A DNA stretch of 64,000 bases, from contig NW_003314290.1 in NCBI RefSeq assembly GCF_000143415.4, positions 1,074,132-1,138,131 on the forward strand. The letters run 5' to 3'. The number at the start of each line of letters is the position of its first letter. Within the stretch, counting starts at the first letter, position 1. Positions 11,509 to 24,569 of the stretch are shown here, in pieces. This DNA comes from Selaginella moellendorffii (Eukaryota > Streptophyta > Lycopodiopsida > Selaginellales > Selaginellaceae). A model generated the notes under the pieces. It did no database searches, had not been told where the DNA came from, and worked only from the letters and a program-made list of their open reading frames with translations. The position numbers and the translations under genes were made by a program.

Positions 11509-13101
11509 ATGGAGGAGCGGGACAAGCGGAAGATCAGTGAGCGACGCCCTCACGCCCAGCGCCCCAAGCGCATTCACGCCGACACGACTCCACGGGTAGC
11601 ATTCTTCGAATTTTAGTCTGGATTTTACCCCCAATCTGGCAGGAAGACGAGCACGAAGTGTCCCTGGAAGCGATCCGAGCTCGAAGTAAGTGTTCCAAGG
11701 CTCACGCTTCCATATTTATGATCTCTCTCTCTTTTTTTCTCTATCGTAGTTTCGGGATTGCAAGAGAGGCATCTACAACTTCGTGAAACGCTCAGGTATT
11801 CTTTGTTCTTCTTTTCCCTTCTTTGTATGTCTCTCGAGCTAAATTTTTGTCTAGTAAGCCAGAGAAAGCTCAAGGCGCAAAATTGGCTCAAGAGTTCGAT
11901 GAAGCTAGAGCTAACTCTTCAGGTTGGACTTGTTTTTCTCTTTCCTTTTTCTTTGATTTGCTAGATTTGTTTTTTCGCAGAGGGGACGTATTTGGAAAGC
12001 TCTAGTTGGAACGATGCACTGCTAGAAACCATCTTTGAGCAGGTAGTTTCTCTTAGTTTTGTGTAGTTCTAGAAGCATTCGTCTTTTGCAGGCTTACAGC
12101 GAAAATAGTTCCGAGAGTGAAAGGAACGACACCGGAAGATTGCTGTATCATATCGGTCGAAAGGTACGAGAATCCAGAATTTCTCTTTCGTGCTTAATTC
12201 TCTTTCGAGCTCCCAGGCCATTTTTATCTTGAGCAACAGACGCATCGGAATCGAATTCACTCCAGCTTTCTCAGGTATGGGATAAACATTCGCCCAACAA
12301 GTTAGTGATGGTGGTATGTTGCAGAACAAGAACAAGAACGCTACTACTGTGTTTTAACAACGAAGCCACCGTCCAACAAAATTTTCGTGAGCAAAGACAA
12401 CATTCCATTTTACTTGAACCTCCGCGAGATAGAGAAAACGCACTTGCAGCTTAGTGCCACGGTAATCCTCTTGCTTCTTCTCTATTTGAGCTTTACTCAT
12501 CTTTTTCTCTAGAATTTCCTCGACCATGTTGACAGCCATCTACAGGCTTTTGTTTGTAGACGAGGACAGGTAAAACTCTTCGAGTTTAGATCGTTTGTTG
12601 TGACACAAGAGTAGTTTCCAGATTCTGGGGCTAAAGCAGCTTCACGGAGACAGTATTGGAGATCTTTACCACAGCTTGCCTTACAATCTGATCACGTTTT
12701 CACTCGACGAACCAACCTGGTAAGAAGTCCTTATGGTTGCAAGTGTTTTCTTTTAGTGATTTCTATGCGTGGTTCGTTCTGCCAGTAAAGCCGACGTCGA
12801 GCTCGCCTTTGACAATCTCGCGTCCGAGTACCCGACGCGGTGCACGGTTTTGGTGTGGTCTCTCGCTCATCCAGGCCGAAAAGCAAGCGGGCGGCGTGGA
12901 ACTCGGTCGCAGCAGGCATCTCAAGCTGCGTCGATCAAAGTTTCTAAAGCGGAAGAACTCTTGAGAATGAAACTTCTACCCGATGGTAATCTTTTCTCTC
13001 TTTTTTTTCTAGGAAAGCTTGAAAGTCTTAGATTTTTTGTTCTCGCAGCGTATGATGATCTCGTCAAGGAGATACAAGCAGCGGCTATGGCAGAAGCTTG
13101 A
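11509..13101 (+). CDS. CENP-O-like kinetochore protein
   Basis: Predicted homologue of CENP-O/Mcm21, a member of the constitutive centromere-associated network. At least twelve short exons were joined in phase: 11509-11595, 11643-11685, then exons ending near 11793, 11922, 12041, 12163 and 12272, and four more to the stop at 13101. The N-terminus is basic and followed by a coiled-coil-like segment (EVSLEAIRAR ... LQERHLQLRETLR). The core reads YYCVLTTKPPSNKIFVSKDN, IPFYLNLREIE, DLYHSLPYNLITFSLDEPT and LASEYPTRCTVLVWSLAHPG. The block LYHSLPYxxIxF with a following LPTKxxVLVW-like block is what recalls plant CENP-O proteins. This is recall of the family, not a search, so a different function remains possible. 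It shares a 61-bp divergent promoter with APC4. Confidence 0.7.
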
Positions 13102-13391
13102 AAAGAAGAGTTCAATGTTTGATGTTACTGCCAGACCGTGCAGCGCTGTACGCCATGTGGCTGTATGCCGCGCGGTAGGACCGTTTGGAATCGAATATCC
13201 TTTCATTTGAGTTCACACCACAAAGTATCCGAGCTTTCTCGTTTCTTTCCATCTCTATACCTATTCCCAGTTCACATTCGCGCGGAGCTCTCAAGCCCTA
13301 GATCGGGATTCACTGGTGCTGCTCTTGCTCCGGAAAGTGGAGAAGAAATTCCTGGCTGCTGCAAGCAAGGCGCGATCGGTGAGTCTGTAAG

Positions 13392-16300
13392 CTAGATCTG
13401 AGAGAACGAGGGAGAGGGATTTGTACGAATCTTACATATTTCGCTCGCAGCGTCGGCAATCTTTGGCAGCGCCTCCAAGCTCCGCCTCACGCTGCTCCCG
13501 GCGCTGGATCCGGCCGTTCTGGGCAAGGGTTCCTCCACCGCCGCGTTCTTCTTGCTCGATCGGGTACTGTTCACGACGAAATCCTCGTTGATCGTGCTCC
13601 ATTCCCCGGCATTGCTGTCCGACGCTCGGCTCCTACGTCCGAATTTTAGGAGGCGCTTCAATCCCTTGGGCTGGTCCTTGTGTGCCACGGGCTGGTGATG
13701 CTCTTTGCAAAGGGTCTTGATCTCCTTGGCAGCGAAGTCGTTTCGAAAGGATGCTAGCGATGACGGGGAGAGCGATCGCTGCAAATGAGGTAGACTTTGC
13801 GACGAGGGTCCTGTGCGTAGCGAAGAACTGATGAGATCTTGTTTGCTGCAGCAAATGCCTTTGATTCCCAAGGTGGTGGTGGTCTCGTACGTCGTGAGTG
13901 GAGAAGCGGAGATGCCGTCCAGGAAAGATCTCCCGGACATGCATTTCTCCAGAGCCTCGTCGATCTGTATGTCGTCCTCGAAATCCTTGGAAACAAACGC
14001 CTCGAACTTGATCTCGCTCGAAGTGTAAGGCTCCTCCGACTTTGGTTGCTCTTTGAAGCTCTCACTTTTGACGTTCGTAATGACCAGAGAGACCTGTGGA
14101 GCTTCAGCCGGGAGGCCAGGGGAAGCCAAAGTCTTGGAAGGGTTGTCCTCAGGTACCTGCTCGTTTCTATCCTTGCTAGTACAGCTTACGATCTGCTTGA
14201 TGCACTCGTCGCTGGACTTCGTCGAGGAGACTGGTGTGGATCTTACCACAGTACCAGTTTTTCCGGCTTCACACTTCGGCTCAGGAACACTTCCGGGCTT
14301 CGAACCAGCAGAGACTGGAGAGTTGGACGGTCTAGGAATCACAATCCTTGGTACGCCTTGAGCCTTTGGCAAATCCTGTTTCACCCTGCCTTTTTCTGGT
14401 GCCAGGTCTCGAGGAACTTTGAGTGGAGCTAGAATCTGGCTGTCCCTGGCGTCCGTTCTTCCCTTCCCACCCAGTCTCTTAATCTCCCCGTTGGAAGGAG
14501 AAGTTTCAAGTGCCAAGTTTCGGTTCACCTTGTCTGCCCGGGACTGAGAATATCTCGACGGTTGCCCAGCCTCATGACTCGTGTTCAAGCTGTTTCTCCC
14601 CGTAAAAGGCTTGGCATTTTCCTTTCTCAGGTCTGCTTGAGTATGCAAGCTTTCAGCGATAACCGACTGACTCATAAAATTCGGCATTCTTCTTTGACTT
14701 ACAGGAGGTCCACTCGATAAGTGCTTCGAACGTGGAGAGGAACTTAAGCGTCCGAAGTTCCTTGGAGTTGCTAGTGGCTTCGGAGGACCAGGTGAGATTT
14801 TTCTTGTGGATGAGGTTGTAGAGCTTGGAGATGACTCTTGCTTGCAGCGCAAAACGTTGGAAGTTCTAGTCCGGGTCCCTGACTTTTCATTTTGCAGAGC
14901 TTTGATGGAGTCTAAGCGCACATCCTGTATAAGAAAGATCATCGAACCGTTAAACAAAAACTCGAGGTATGTACCTTTTTCACGACGTTTTTCGTGGCTT
15001 GAAGCTTTATGGCCCGTATCTGCTCAACTGTCATCGTATTGTTCTTTTCTGGGAGCCGCGTGCTTTTTCCCATAAGTTCTGTCTTGCGCCTTTCCAAAAC
15101 ATCCTGCATTGCTCTCAGCTTCGATTCTCGCTCTGCTTTCAAGTGTGTCGATTCCTTCTTGTATTTTGCGGCTCGTATTTCTTGATACTGGTCGTAAAAC
15201 CTTCCCTTCTCATGCTCGTGAGGAGCTCTTGTTGCCATTACGTCGTCGCTATTGGCTTTACCGTCATACTCTGCTGGAGTGCACAATGACTGTCTCCGAG
15301 AGGCTTCCTTGGTTGAAACGTTATTCTCGACGAAGATGTCGTCTAAGCCGAACTTGGAAACATTCGAGAGTGATCTCCATTCCCTGCTGTCGCTATCTGT
15401 TTCGACATTTGCCTTGGGCTGTTCCGGTTTTTTAGTCTGTCGCAAGGCCGAAGCAGAGAACAAGGCGTCTTGCACAACAGAGTTTATTTTCAGCAAGCAC
15501 GTATAGCTCCTATCAAGCAGTTCCTTGCTGATTTCGTCCGCAGATTTTACTGTGCTCTGGTTGCTTGCACCTGTTCTTTGCTGAGTCCTACTAAGCAACT
15601 CTTTTCTAATCTCGTCTGCAGTTTTTGCTGTAGTGTTCTGACGGCTCCCGCCCTCTTTTTGTGTTCTATCAACCTGTTCCTTCCGAGTCCTAGCCAGATC
15701 ATTCACAGCGTCCATTTTAGTATGTCCTCTTTGTCCCTTGCTATCTAAACTTGACTTTTGCAGAATGAAATCACGGTCTCTCTTCGGCAAACCCGACTGT
15801 ATACTTTCGGTAAGCATGCTTTTGCGCCTGACATCGTCACTTAGAAGCTCCCGCGGTCTGTGCTCGTGCTTGAGTGCGTGCTTGTGTCCGTCACTTGCCG
15901 CTGGGTCTTGCTTTCCTGTACGTGTTGGAGGATCCGACATCTTCCTATTTGTGTCCACCTGTTGTCTCGAAACCTCCCTGGATGTTTTCTGCTTGGTTTC
16001 AAACAGACTAATGGCTGCCTGAACGCTGAGCCGTCCGCCACTGCCACCTTTTGTTTCATTCTCACTGTCTCTGTCGCTCTCTGTGTCTGACTGCTTTGCA
16101 ATGATGCTGCTTGCTCCGGTCTGCGGAAACTTGAGGTTCTTGATGACAACGATCCCTTTTCTTCGAACCGCAGACGCATCCACCTGGTTGGATGCGGACT
16201 TGGCCTCCCCAGTCTCACCACTGTCGGCGTCTTTCCCGCTTAGTTGACCGAGCACATTTGCGTAAACGGGGTTCTCACTGCTGCCTTCCTTGTCTTCCCA

Positions 16301-17735
16301 ATCAGATTCACGGCCTCCGGAAGCAGTGGACTTTTGTGGCGAGTCGGAGTCATCGGGAGTAAATGCGCCATCTCCTTCGGACTCAGGTACACTACCATTC
16401 ACTCTTTCCAACGGCATCTGTAGTGGGATCTCAGCGACAGGTGGTCCCCATACCCTTCTCCTTCCAACGTTTTTCACCACCTCAACCTCAGCCTGTCCTT
16501 CCACCTCTAATTTTTCCTCCAGTTTTGTAGAAGCCCGAGTCTCTGATTTTTCCTCCAGTTTTGTAGAAGCCCGAGTGTCTGAGTTTTCCTCCAGTTTTTC
16601 CGCTGAAACGTCCGGATCAAGTAGTTTCCTATGCAATTCCGCAAACTTCGAGCAGGCCTCACTGCATATAGTTTCGTCAGCAAAACTTGACCATGAAGTG
16701 CTGCGTTACCTCAGCCGGGTGGCACCAAAGCAGCCTGCGAAAGCGATCAAGTCAGGCAGACAACCAATGGTGAAGCCCGCTGCCGCTGCACGAGCAAATG
16801 CACTCCTTTGCTCCTTTTCCAGAATAAGTCGCCGTGCATCCATCGCCTTTACCAAGTGCCTCCTGCCACCCGGAAGGGAGAGCGCATTGAAACCGAGCGT
16901 GGAATTCTAAGAGAGAGAGCTCGTCGGCCTTTACCTTGAAGACTCAGTTTCAACCTCCAGGGTGTCCATTGAATGCTCCTCTGCCTCCGCATGAGCCTGT
17001 GAAGGACGGATTCAGAACATGCCGAAACTCATATCTAGTTGCATTTCATCTCGTACCTGCGCTTTGGCTTGCTCAACTTTTTCCTTGCCTGAAACATCTC
17101 CCGTGTCAGCGGTCTTTACGTTCTCGGTTCTAATTTTTAAGTGATTTAACTAACCTGCGTTTCCAGATTCGAGAACTGGGAGTGGGAGGCAGGCTCCAAC
17201 CTGTGGAAAAAAGCAAATTCGCAAGCACGATGAGGGATGTCATCGCAACGAGTAATTCCCAGCGCTTACGCGAGGTGATTCGCTTATCAAGATGCTGCTC
17301 GCTTCAGCGAGTTTCATGCGCTCCGTCTCCAAGAAGCTCACACGCTCCAACACATCGGGCGTGCTCACAAATCTCACGAACCTGTCGCTCAAGTGGGTGA
17401 GTGAAATTTAAATCGCTATCAATTGTTGGTACAACAAAACTGACCTTTCGATGGTTCTTTTGGTGAACCAGGAAGCGCCTTGATGTGGACAATGCAGCTC
17501 GATGGAGCTACAATCATTCGCGAGCTGCTCTTGCGCCGTGCGGAGATGCGCTAGAAATGGCATCAAGGATCCAGAGGCCAATCTCTCGGTGGACTCTCCA
17601 GCGGCAACCCATAGCTCGCATCTAAGGCAAGGACGATTCAAGGCCCACGAAACGAAAAGAGAAAGAAAAGAGAAACCTGGAGCGAGATTCGTCGAGCTGA
17701 AACACCACAGAATCCAGCGGAGTATCGGGCTTCAT
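13392..17735 (-). CDS. COP1-interacting protein (CIP7)-like
   Basis: Large protein of the plant CIP7/COP1-interacting-protein-related family; in Arabidopsis CIP7 is a nuclear protein acting downstream of COP1 in light responses. Exon 1 (17735-17677) starts MKPDTPLDSVVFQLDESRSR. The second exon, from 17621, carries GSLMPFLAHLRTAQEQLAND and ASWFTKRTIER, and the third reads FVRFVSTPDVLERVSFLETE; these define the family N-terminus. Two very large exons follow (about 16636-14990 and 14920-13392). They are low complexity, rich in Ser, Lys and Glu, and contain repeated KLEEKSETRAST units and a KELLSRTQQRTGA/KELLDRS repeat. The C-terminal block GLKRLLKFGRRSRASD is shared with the family. The exact last codons are uncertain: a donor-like site lies near 13430, so the stop at 13392 is provisional. 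Confidence 0.8.
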
Positions 17736-19986
17736 TCCGGATTCGTTGGAGAAGAGGAACAGCCACTCGTGCCGAAGCGATGAACAGGGGGAAGGCAGGA
17801 CTTCCTTCAACCAACCATCGGGTTCTTCATGGACTTCAATTCTCTTCAAGGACGTACACGGTGCTGGAGGAGAGCTGGCGAGTCACGAGACGGCCCACAT
17901 CAGAGAAAGAAAGAACAAAAGGAGAGACCGCTCGCAGCGTACTACAAAGCAGTAGCACTGAGCAGGACAACGAAGTGAAAAGAGGAGGCAATTGCATAGA
18001 GGAAAAGAAATCTCTCAATCCAGAGGAGGCACAACCCAGTGAAGTTATCAGCGCTGCTCAGCGAGCAGAGAAGAAATAGGAGGAGGAGCACAAACAGTGC
18101 ACCCTTACAGAGAGAATGAGGTAAGTAGACAGCAGCATTTCAATACGGCTTTCACCAAGTTTGGAAACCTCTGATCGGCTTCTGTTTTGTTTGCTCAGCA
18201 GCTACAGTGGATGGGCCAAGCGACAAAGCAACCACCTGTACTTGGCGCCGCCGATGATGATCATGCATTCATTCGTAAGCAGAGTGGCAAGCGCAGGAGA
18301 GGAGGAATGCCAGAGTGCCAAGAAGGAAGAAGGGATGGAGGCAAAAAAAAAATAGAAGAGGAGAGCGACCTTCGTGTGCTACGCTGCTGCTCCTGCTGCT
18401 ACAGTGTTCCTGCGCTCGCTTGTGCCCACAACACTCTGGAACAGTCTGATGAGAAGTAAGTCGCTCGCTACAAACTCCTCTCCTGTCGTTACGCATTTAC
18501 AGCTCCTCATCTCATCCTCCGACTAGAGTGGATTCACTCTGCTTTGCTCCCTTTTTCCTTTTCTTTTCCTCTCTTTTTCTGTGTGAGAGAGGCGAGAGCT
18601 GCCACTGTGCTTGGCTTGCTAGCTAGCGCTGTTTGTTTCCAGCTCGCATTTTATTCCTCTGATATCCTGTTGTTGGCTTTGGCTTGCGCTCAGCACAGCT
18701 CATCGAAAAGGGAGGGATCAGTCATTACGAAACACCAGAGAGAAAGAGAAAGACGCCCCACAAGCCACAGCGCGCGCCTCTACTTAGACCTATTGTCGGG
18801 GAGCAGCAGTGAACGCATGGCTACCATTCCACTCGCACAGAGCGAGCTCTCGCTCATATGCGAGGACTTTAAACCTCCCCCCCTTTGTCCGGCTAGCCAC
18901 CTCAGCCCTAGACGAGCCGATGTGTTAGCACCTGCTATCGCCACGTCATCACAAAACACTTGTCAGATAGGGCTGTGAAAAAAAGAACATACTAATAGAA
19001 ATATTTCAATAGATCATGGCATCACTTTGCAAACTATCCACATGTGAGAATCAATGTGGGGGTGCATGCAAGGACAAAGGGCTCCATCTTTAATTTGAAT
19101 CTTGTTTGGGGTTGCTTTTCTGCAACTGTTGTTGTTGTTGTTGTTGTTGTTGTTGTCTCTAGATGCCTGGCTCTATCTTTTTAACTTTTAAATCCTCACT
19201 CCTCCAGACATTAGCACCATGTAATTTGGCAGTTGAATAAAAAACTGTGATGGATGAGTGCAATTCAAGAAATGGGCAGCAGGGCCAGGCCGCTAGGTAT
19301 AGCGATTGATGTTAAAAGAGGGAAACAATTGATGCTGGTGATTGTGTTTGTAATTCCACCACTATCTTATCAATCGCTATTACGGCCACACTAGCTGCAT
19401 AACAAACAAAAAGAACGAGCGCGACCACTCGCAAGAATGGATCGATCGCTCGATCGAAGCAGCGCTTTCGCCCCCCTCAACTTCAATCCATTCACATCCC
19501 ATTCCGTTTTCCCGCCCCGCCAACTTTCAAATACCTCCCCGCAAGTAGCTACTAGGGCATCGACGTGATCAAATCATGGCCCATGCGTGCGAGAATTGAA
19601 TACAGTTAGAACTTGTGGCCCAAATCTTGTTGTGGCCATCGCCATCGTGTACGAACAACGAGGAGTGGGGTGAAAACGTTTTGGCGCGCGTAGCGAAAGC
19701 AAAGCGTGGTGTAAAAATCTTTTGATTTTTCATCTTTTCCCGCGACATTGGAATCCGTGTCGGGGTAAATTCATTTTCTATATCGAGGTTGGCATGGATT
19801 TTATTTGAAATTATGGCGCGCAAAGTTTGGGTCACTTAGATGGTAAGAGTTTAACTTTAATCACAAACTCACTTAAGCAACTCGTTGGGATTTCACGATC
19901 TTCATCTAGAAATCGCCTTCCGACCAGGCTTTCGATCGATCTCCGTGTGTGAGAGAAAGAGAGACAAAGCGAGAACTTGGGGCTCA
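17736..19986. other. Intergenic 2.25 kb: CIP7-like promoter side and WDR5 3' side
   Basis: No protein gene could be supported. The part next to 17735 is pyrimidine-rich on the minus strand and probably contains the CIP7-like 5' UTR, possibly spliced. A (TGT)n microsatellite lies at 19127-19156. The short palindrome GATCGATCG sits near 19440. The rest shows no recognisable repeat. Confidence 0.5.
19127..19156. repeat. (TGT)10 microsatellite
   Basis: Ten perfect trinucleotide units, 30 bp, in intergenic DNA between the CIP7-like gene and WDR5. Confidence 0.95.
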
Positions 19987-21432
<1,446 letters not shown>

Positions 21433-21520
21433 CTACCTGATGGACCGAGCGATCGATCGCCGCCGCGCGCCAGGGCGGAAGGGACGAAAACGAAAGCTCG
21501 CGTCGCGCGCACCCTGGAAA

Positions 21521-21640
21521 AGCCCTAAGTGCTGTCGGGTAACGGTTCGAATCCTCTCAAAGTTCTTGCTTACGCGCGAAAAAGCCCTAAAGTGTTGCTG
21601 TGTCCCGGTTCGAATACTCTCAAAGCTCTTGCTTGTTTTG
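21521..21640. repeat. Tandem ~60-bp repeat in the WDR5/PET100 promoter
   Basis: Units at about 21521-21580 and 21583-21640 share GCCCTAA, GGTTCGAAT-CTCTCAAAG and TCTTGCTT blocks in the same order. The unit lies between the two divergent start codons (21369 and 21658). The GGTTCGAATCC block equals a Pol III B-box core, but no tRNA fold surrounds it. Confidence 0.7.
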
Positions 21641-21657
21641 CCCTAATCTGGCGAGGA

Positions 21658-22817
21658 ATGGCGTCGACGCAGCAGGAGAAGGTCCCGGCCGCGGCGGCGG
21701 AGCAGCAGCAGCACAAGCGTAAGTTCCCGATTTCTCTGCCCGATGTGCGCGGCTCGCGCAGCCGGCCAAAGTTCTGGCTCGAGATGTTCAAATTCAGCGT
21801 CTACGTGACGATCCCGGTGGTTCTCATCTTCGGCTTCTCGGCTGGCTCCGACGCGCTCAACTGGGCCATCCGCAATGTGAGTGAATCGATGCATTGCATT
21901 CCATCTTCGTTGCTTCTCAGGGTTTTGTGGTTTTGTCCAGCTTCTCGTTCTTTTTCTTTTTCGTTTCCATTGAACAGTGCGATACTTCCTCGCAGCTTTC
22001 TCATGCTAGATAAGATTCCTTCTGGAACTTTGTCTGCTGCTTTGGCGATTCTTCCATCTTCTTAATGGTTTCTCCGTCCAGCTTCTGTCCAGCTTCTTCT
22101 TTGTTCCTTCCCATCTTCGCGTTAAGCGGCGCGATACTTTCTCGCAGCTTTCAACGTTTCTCTTTTCTCTCTGACTTGTTTTGCGTTGTTGTTAGATAGA
22201 CACTTGGTATGTTTCCTTCTGGAACTTTGTGTGGTACCTCCTCCCAATCGTTTTTCCTTTTTTTTATATCTCGTGAAGAAGCGTGATACTCTCTCGCAGC
22301 TTTCTTGCTAGACACACACTTGTATGATTCCTTCTGGAACTTTGTGTGGTACATCCTCACACTTTTGCGATTCTTCCATCGTCCTTCTTAATGCTTTCTT
22401 TGTCTTTCGGCTTGCCCGATTGTTCTTCCATTCTTTTTTCTTTCTAGCCGTGTTTCTAATTTCTAAATAGATAGTTTGTGTGGATCTCTTTGCGATTTTC
22501 CTTCTCTTTCTTCGTCCAGCAATCAAAGTTTTCTTTGCCAGCGTTTCCTATGAGAATGTGTCTTTGCGCGATTGTTCTTTCTTTTTCTCGCTAGCTCGCT
22601 CTTAAGCTGTTTCTTTTCTTTGTTTTTTCCTTCTTTTTCTCCACCCTATCTTCCAGCTCGGTCTACTAACGAGATTCGATTTGGCTCTCGATATTTGCAG
22701 CGAAGCTACGTCGTCTACCCTCCACAGAATTCCAAGCCTCTACCACCGCCAGAATTCTTCATGGAAGTCGCCAGAAGGAGAAGAGAGGCTCGGGAAAAGG
22801 CGGCAAAAGATCTCTGA
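21658..22817 (+). CDS. PET100-like cytochrome c oxidase assembly protein
   Basis: Two exons, 21658-21876 and 22701-22817, encode a 111-aa protein. The core FWLEMFKFSVYVTIPVVLIF is a single transmembrane segment with the LEMFK start typical of PET100, and exon 2 begins RSYVVYPPQNSKPLPPPEFF, followed by a short basic tail (ARRRREAREKAAKDL). PET100 proteins sit in the mitochondrial inner membrane and help assemble cytochrome c oxidase. An N-terminal extension of about 38 residues, rich in Ala/Gln/Lys, precedes the core and could serve targeting. The 824-bp intron is much longer than the local norm and contains three repeat units. Assignment rests on the LEMFK + membrane segment + YPP pattern and length. 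Confidence 0.78.
21979..22430. repeat. Three ~150-bp tandem repeats in the PET100-like intron
   Basis: Units start near 21979, 22131 and 22281, each opening with GCG(T)GATACT-CTCGCAGCTTTC, then a TTCCTTCTGGAACTTTGT block, and usually GCGATTCTTCCATC. The period is about 150 bp and the copies are imperfect. Each carries a TCGCAG that could act as a cryptic 3' splice site. Confidence 0.75.
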
Positions 22818-24569
22818 ACGACGATGGAAACAGAGAAGTAGAAAAGGAAACGAGGACCAGGTCTGAAGACGCTCGAGAGAGAGAGCCGAAGCGAATGTTA
22901 TGTGTGAGTCTTTCTCCTGAGGAACAAGGTATTTCAGGCCCGTTTGCGTCATTGCTTACATACCTTGGCTTCACAGGAACACTAAGATATAGCCATCTAA
23001 GTGCTTTGTTTCTTCTTTCTGCTGTTGGGCCTTCCTTGTCAAAAGCGTTTGTTTATTGTTACACTACACAGGAACTGCTTACGTATTCTCGAACAACTTG
23101 CATTGCCAAAAGGGTCCCATCGATCGACGCATCAGAATGCTACCCGGTATAGTCTTTTTTTTTCTCTCTTCAAGTCTTGCGCTGTCCTGAAGTGTTTGTT
23201 TTCTTCCAGTTGCATCGCTAATTGTGTGTGTGCCTTCCAGGTAACAGGCCATCTCCGTTGTCCATTTGCGATTCAAGTATCACAAAGCGCAGTATCAAAA
23301 AGGAACAGGAACAGCGATCTACACTTATCTTTAGAGCCGACAAGTTGGAATTTTTCGGCCAAAGAAGTATGAGGTGGTACTTACATGCAAGCAAAGGTGC
23401 TTCAGCTCTTTCTTCTCATATAAAGCTTTCGAAAGCCTTCCAAAGTAGGTGGCAAGTGGATAGAACGGGAAAGCTTTGAAAAATTGGCTTTTGGGCGAGA
23501 TTGCAAGGAATGGGGGTGCGAATCTCTCCGCCAAACACCGACGACTTTCTGCTCAGTTGGCACACAGGGATCTGGAACGCAAAGCGCACGACCCAGCGAA
23601 AGAATGCAAAAACAATTCCCAGAGGTCGGGCATGCACGTTGGTTGACTCGTGCTTGCACAGGAGCCTGTGATCCAGCGACGGGAAACGTTTTGGCTCTGA
23701 TATGGACGTCGCGTGCCGCAGAGCTTTGAAAGAATGAAGCGGACACACAACAAGTTTATAAAGTCATCGCTAGCGCATGAACATACACAAGGCGGAGAAG
23801 AGCTACTGCCGTCTTCGTCTCTTCGTTTCTTGGCGGGCGCCGCCGATCCAAGTCAGTCGCCGGGAGGAGCAAAAGCCAGATTCGCCGCTTAGATCTCCTC
23901 TGGATGACTGAAACGCCTGCATGTCGTGCGTGAAAACTCGAGCTCCTGGCGGGGCGAAAGTGGTTCTGATCTCCACTTCTTTCTCCATCGGAGATTCTCG
24001 GCCCCAGAGGTTCTGCAAGCGATCTTGGCTACGTCTCTCGACAGCAGCGCAGCAAACATCATCTCGTCAGCGTCTTAATTGCGATGTTTTTTAACGCATT
24101 TGGATGAAGCGTGCAGTGCAACAAACATCTTTATGGTGATCTGTTCCGGGTCTGTTCTTGCTATACGATTGTGCGAGAGAGAGAGAGAGAGGGACGAGAC
24201 GAGAGGCGCACGGAAGCGCAAAATCTTCCTTGCCCGATAAAACTCTGAAAGGAACCGGCGAACCATCCAGCCTCGCTGTTGCCATATCAGAGAAAAAAAG
24301 AAAAAGTAAGGTGCCCAAGAACACAAAAAACTATCTTTATCGAGGACTGAAAGAGCGAAACAAAGCTTGATCGACACAAAAACCCCGGTCGAGGATGAAC
24401 TCTATCGGCAGGACGAGACTGAGAAATTATCGATTCCAACCTGTCGAAAGTGGAAGATTTCTTATGTACAAGTACGCCAGCCTCATCGTCCTCTCGGAGA
24501 AGGAACAGCGATTGAGCTATCCAAAAACTGGAAAGGAGGAAACCAAGACCGAACCTTTCGTCTTCCTTT
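22818..24569. other. Intergenic 1.75 kb, no supported gene
   Basis: Between the PET100-like stop and the VQ gene stop. Several short open frames exist, none with a recognisable product. A 58-codon minus-strand frame (about 24035-23900, beginning MMFAALLSRDVAKIACR) is the best small-protein candidate but has no family support. A (GA)n run lies at about 24175-24191. Confidence 0.4.

Noticed and set aside
21541-21552. tRNA gene suggested by GGTTCGAATCC
   Set aside because: No acceptor stem, D-arm or anticodon arm fits around the motif.
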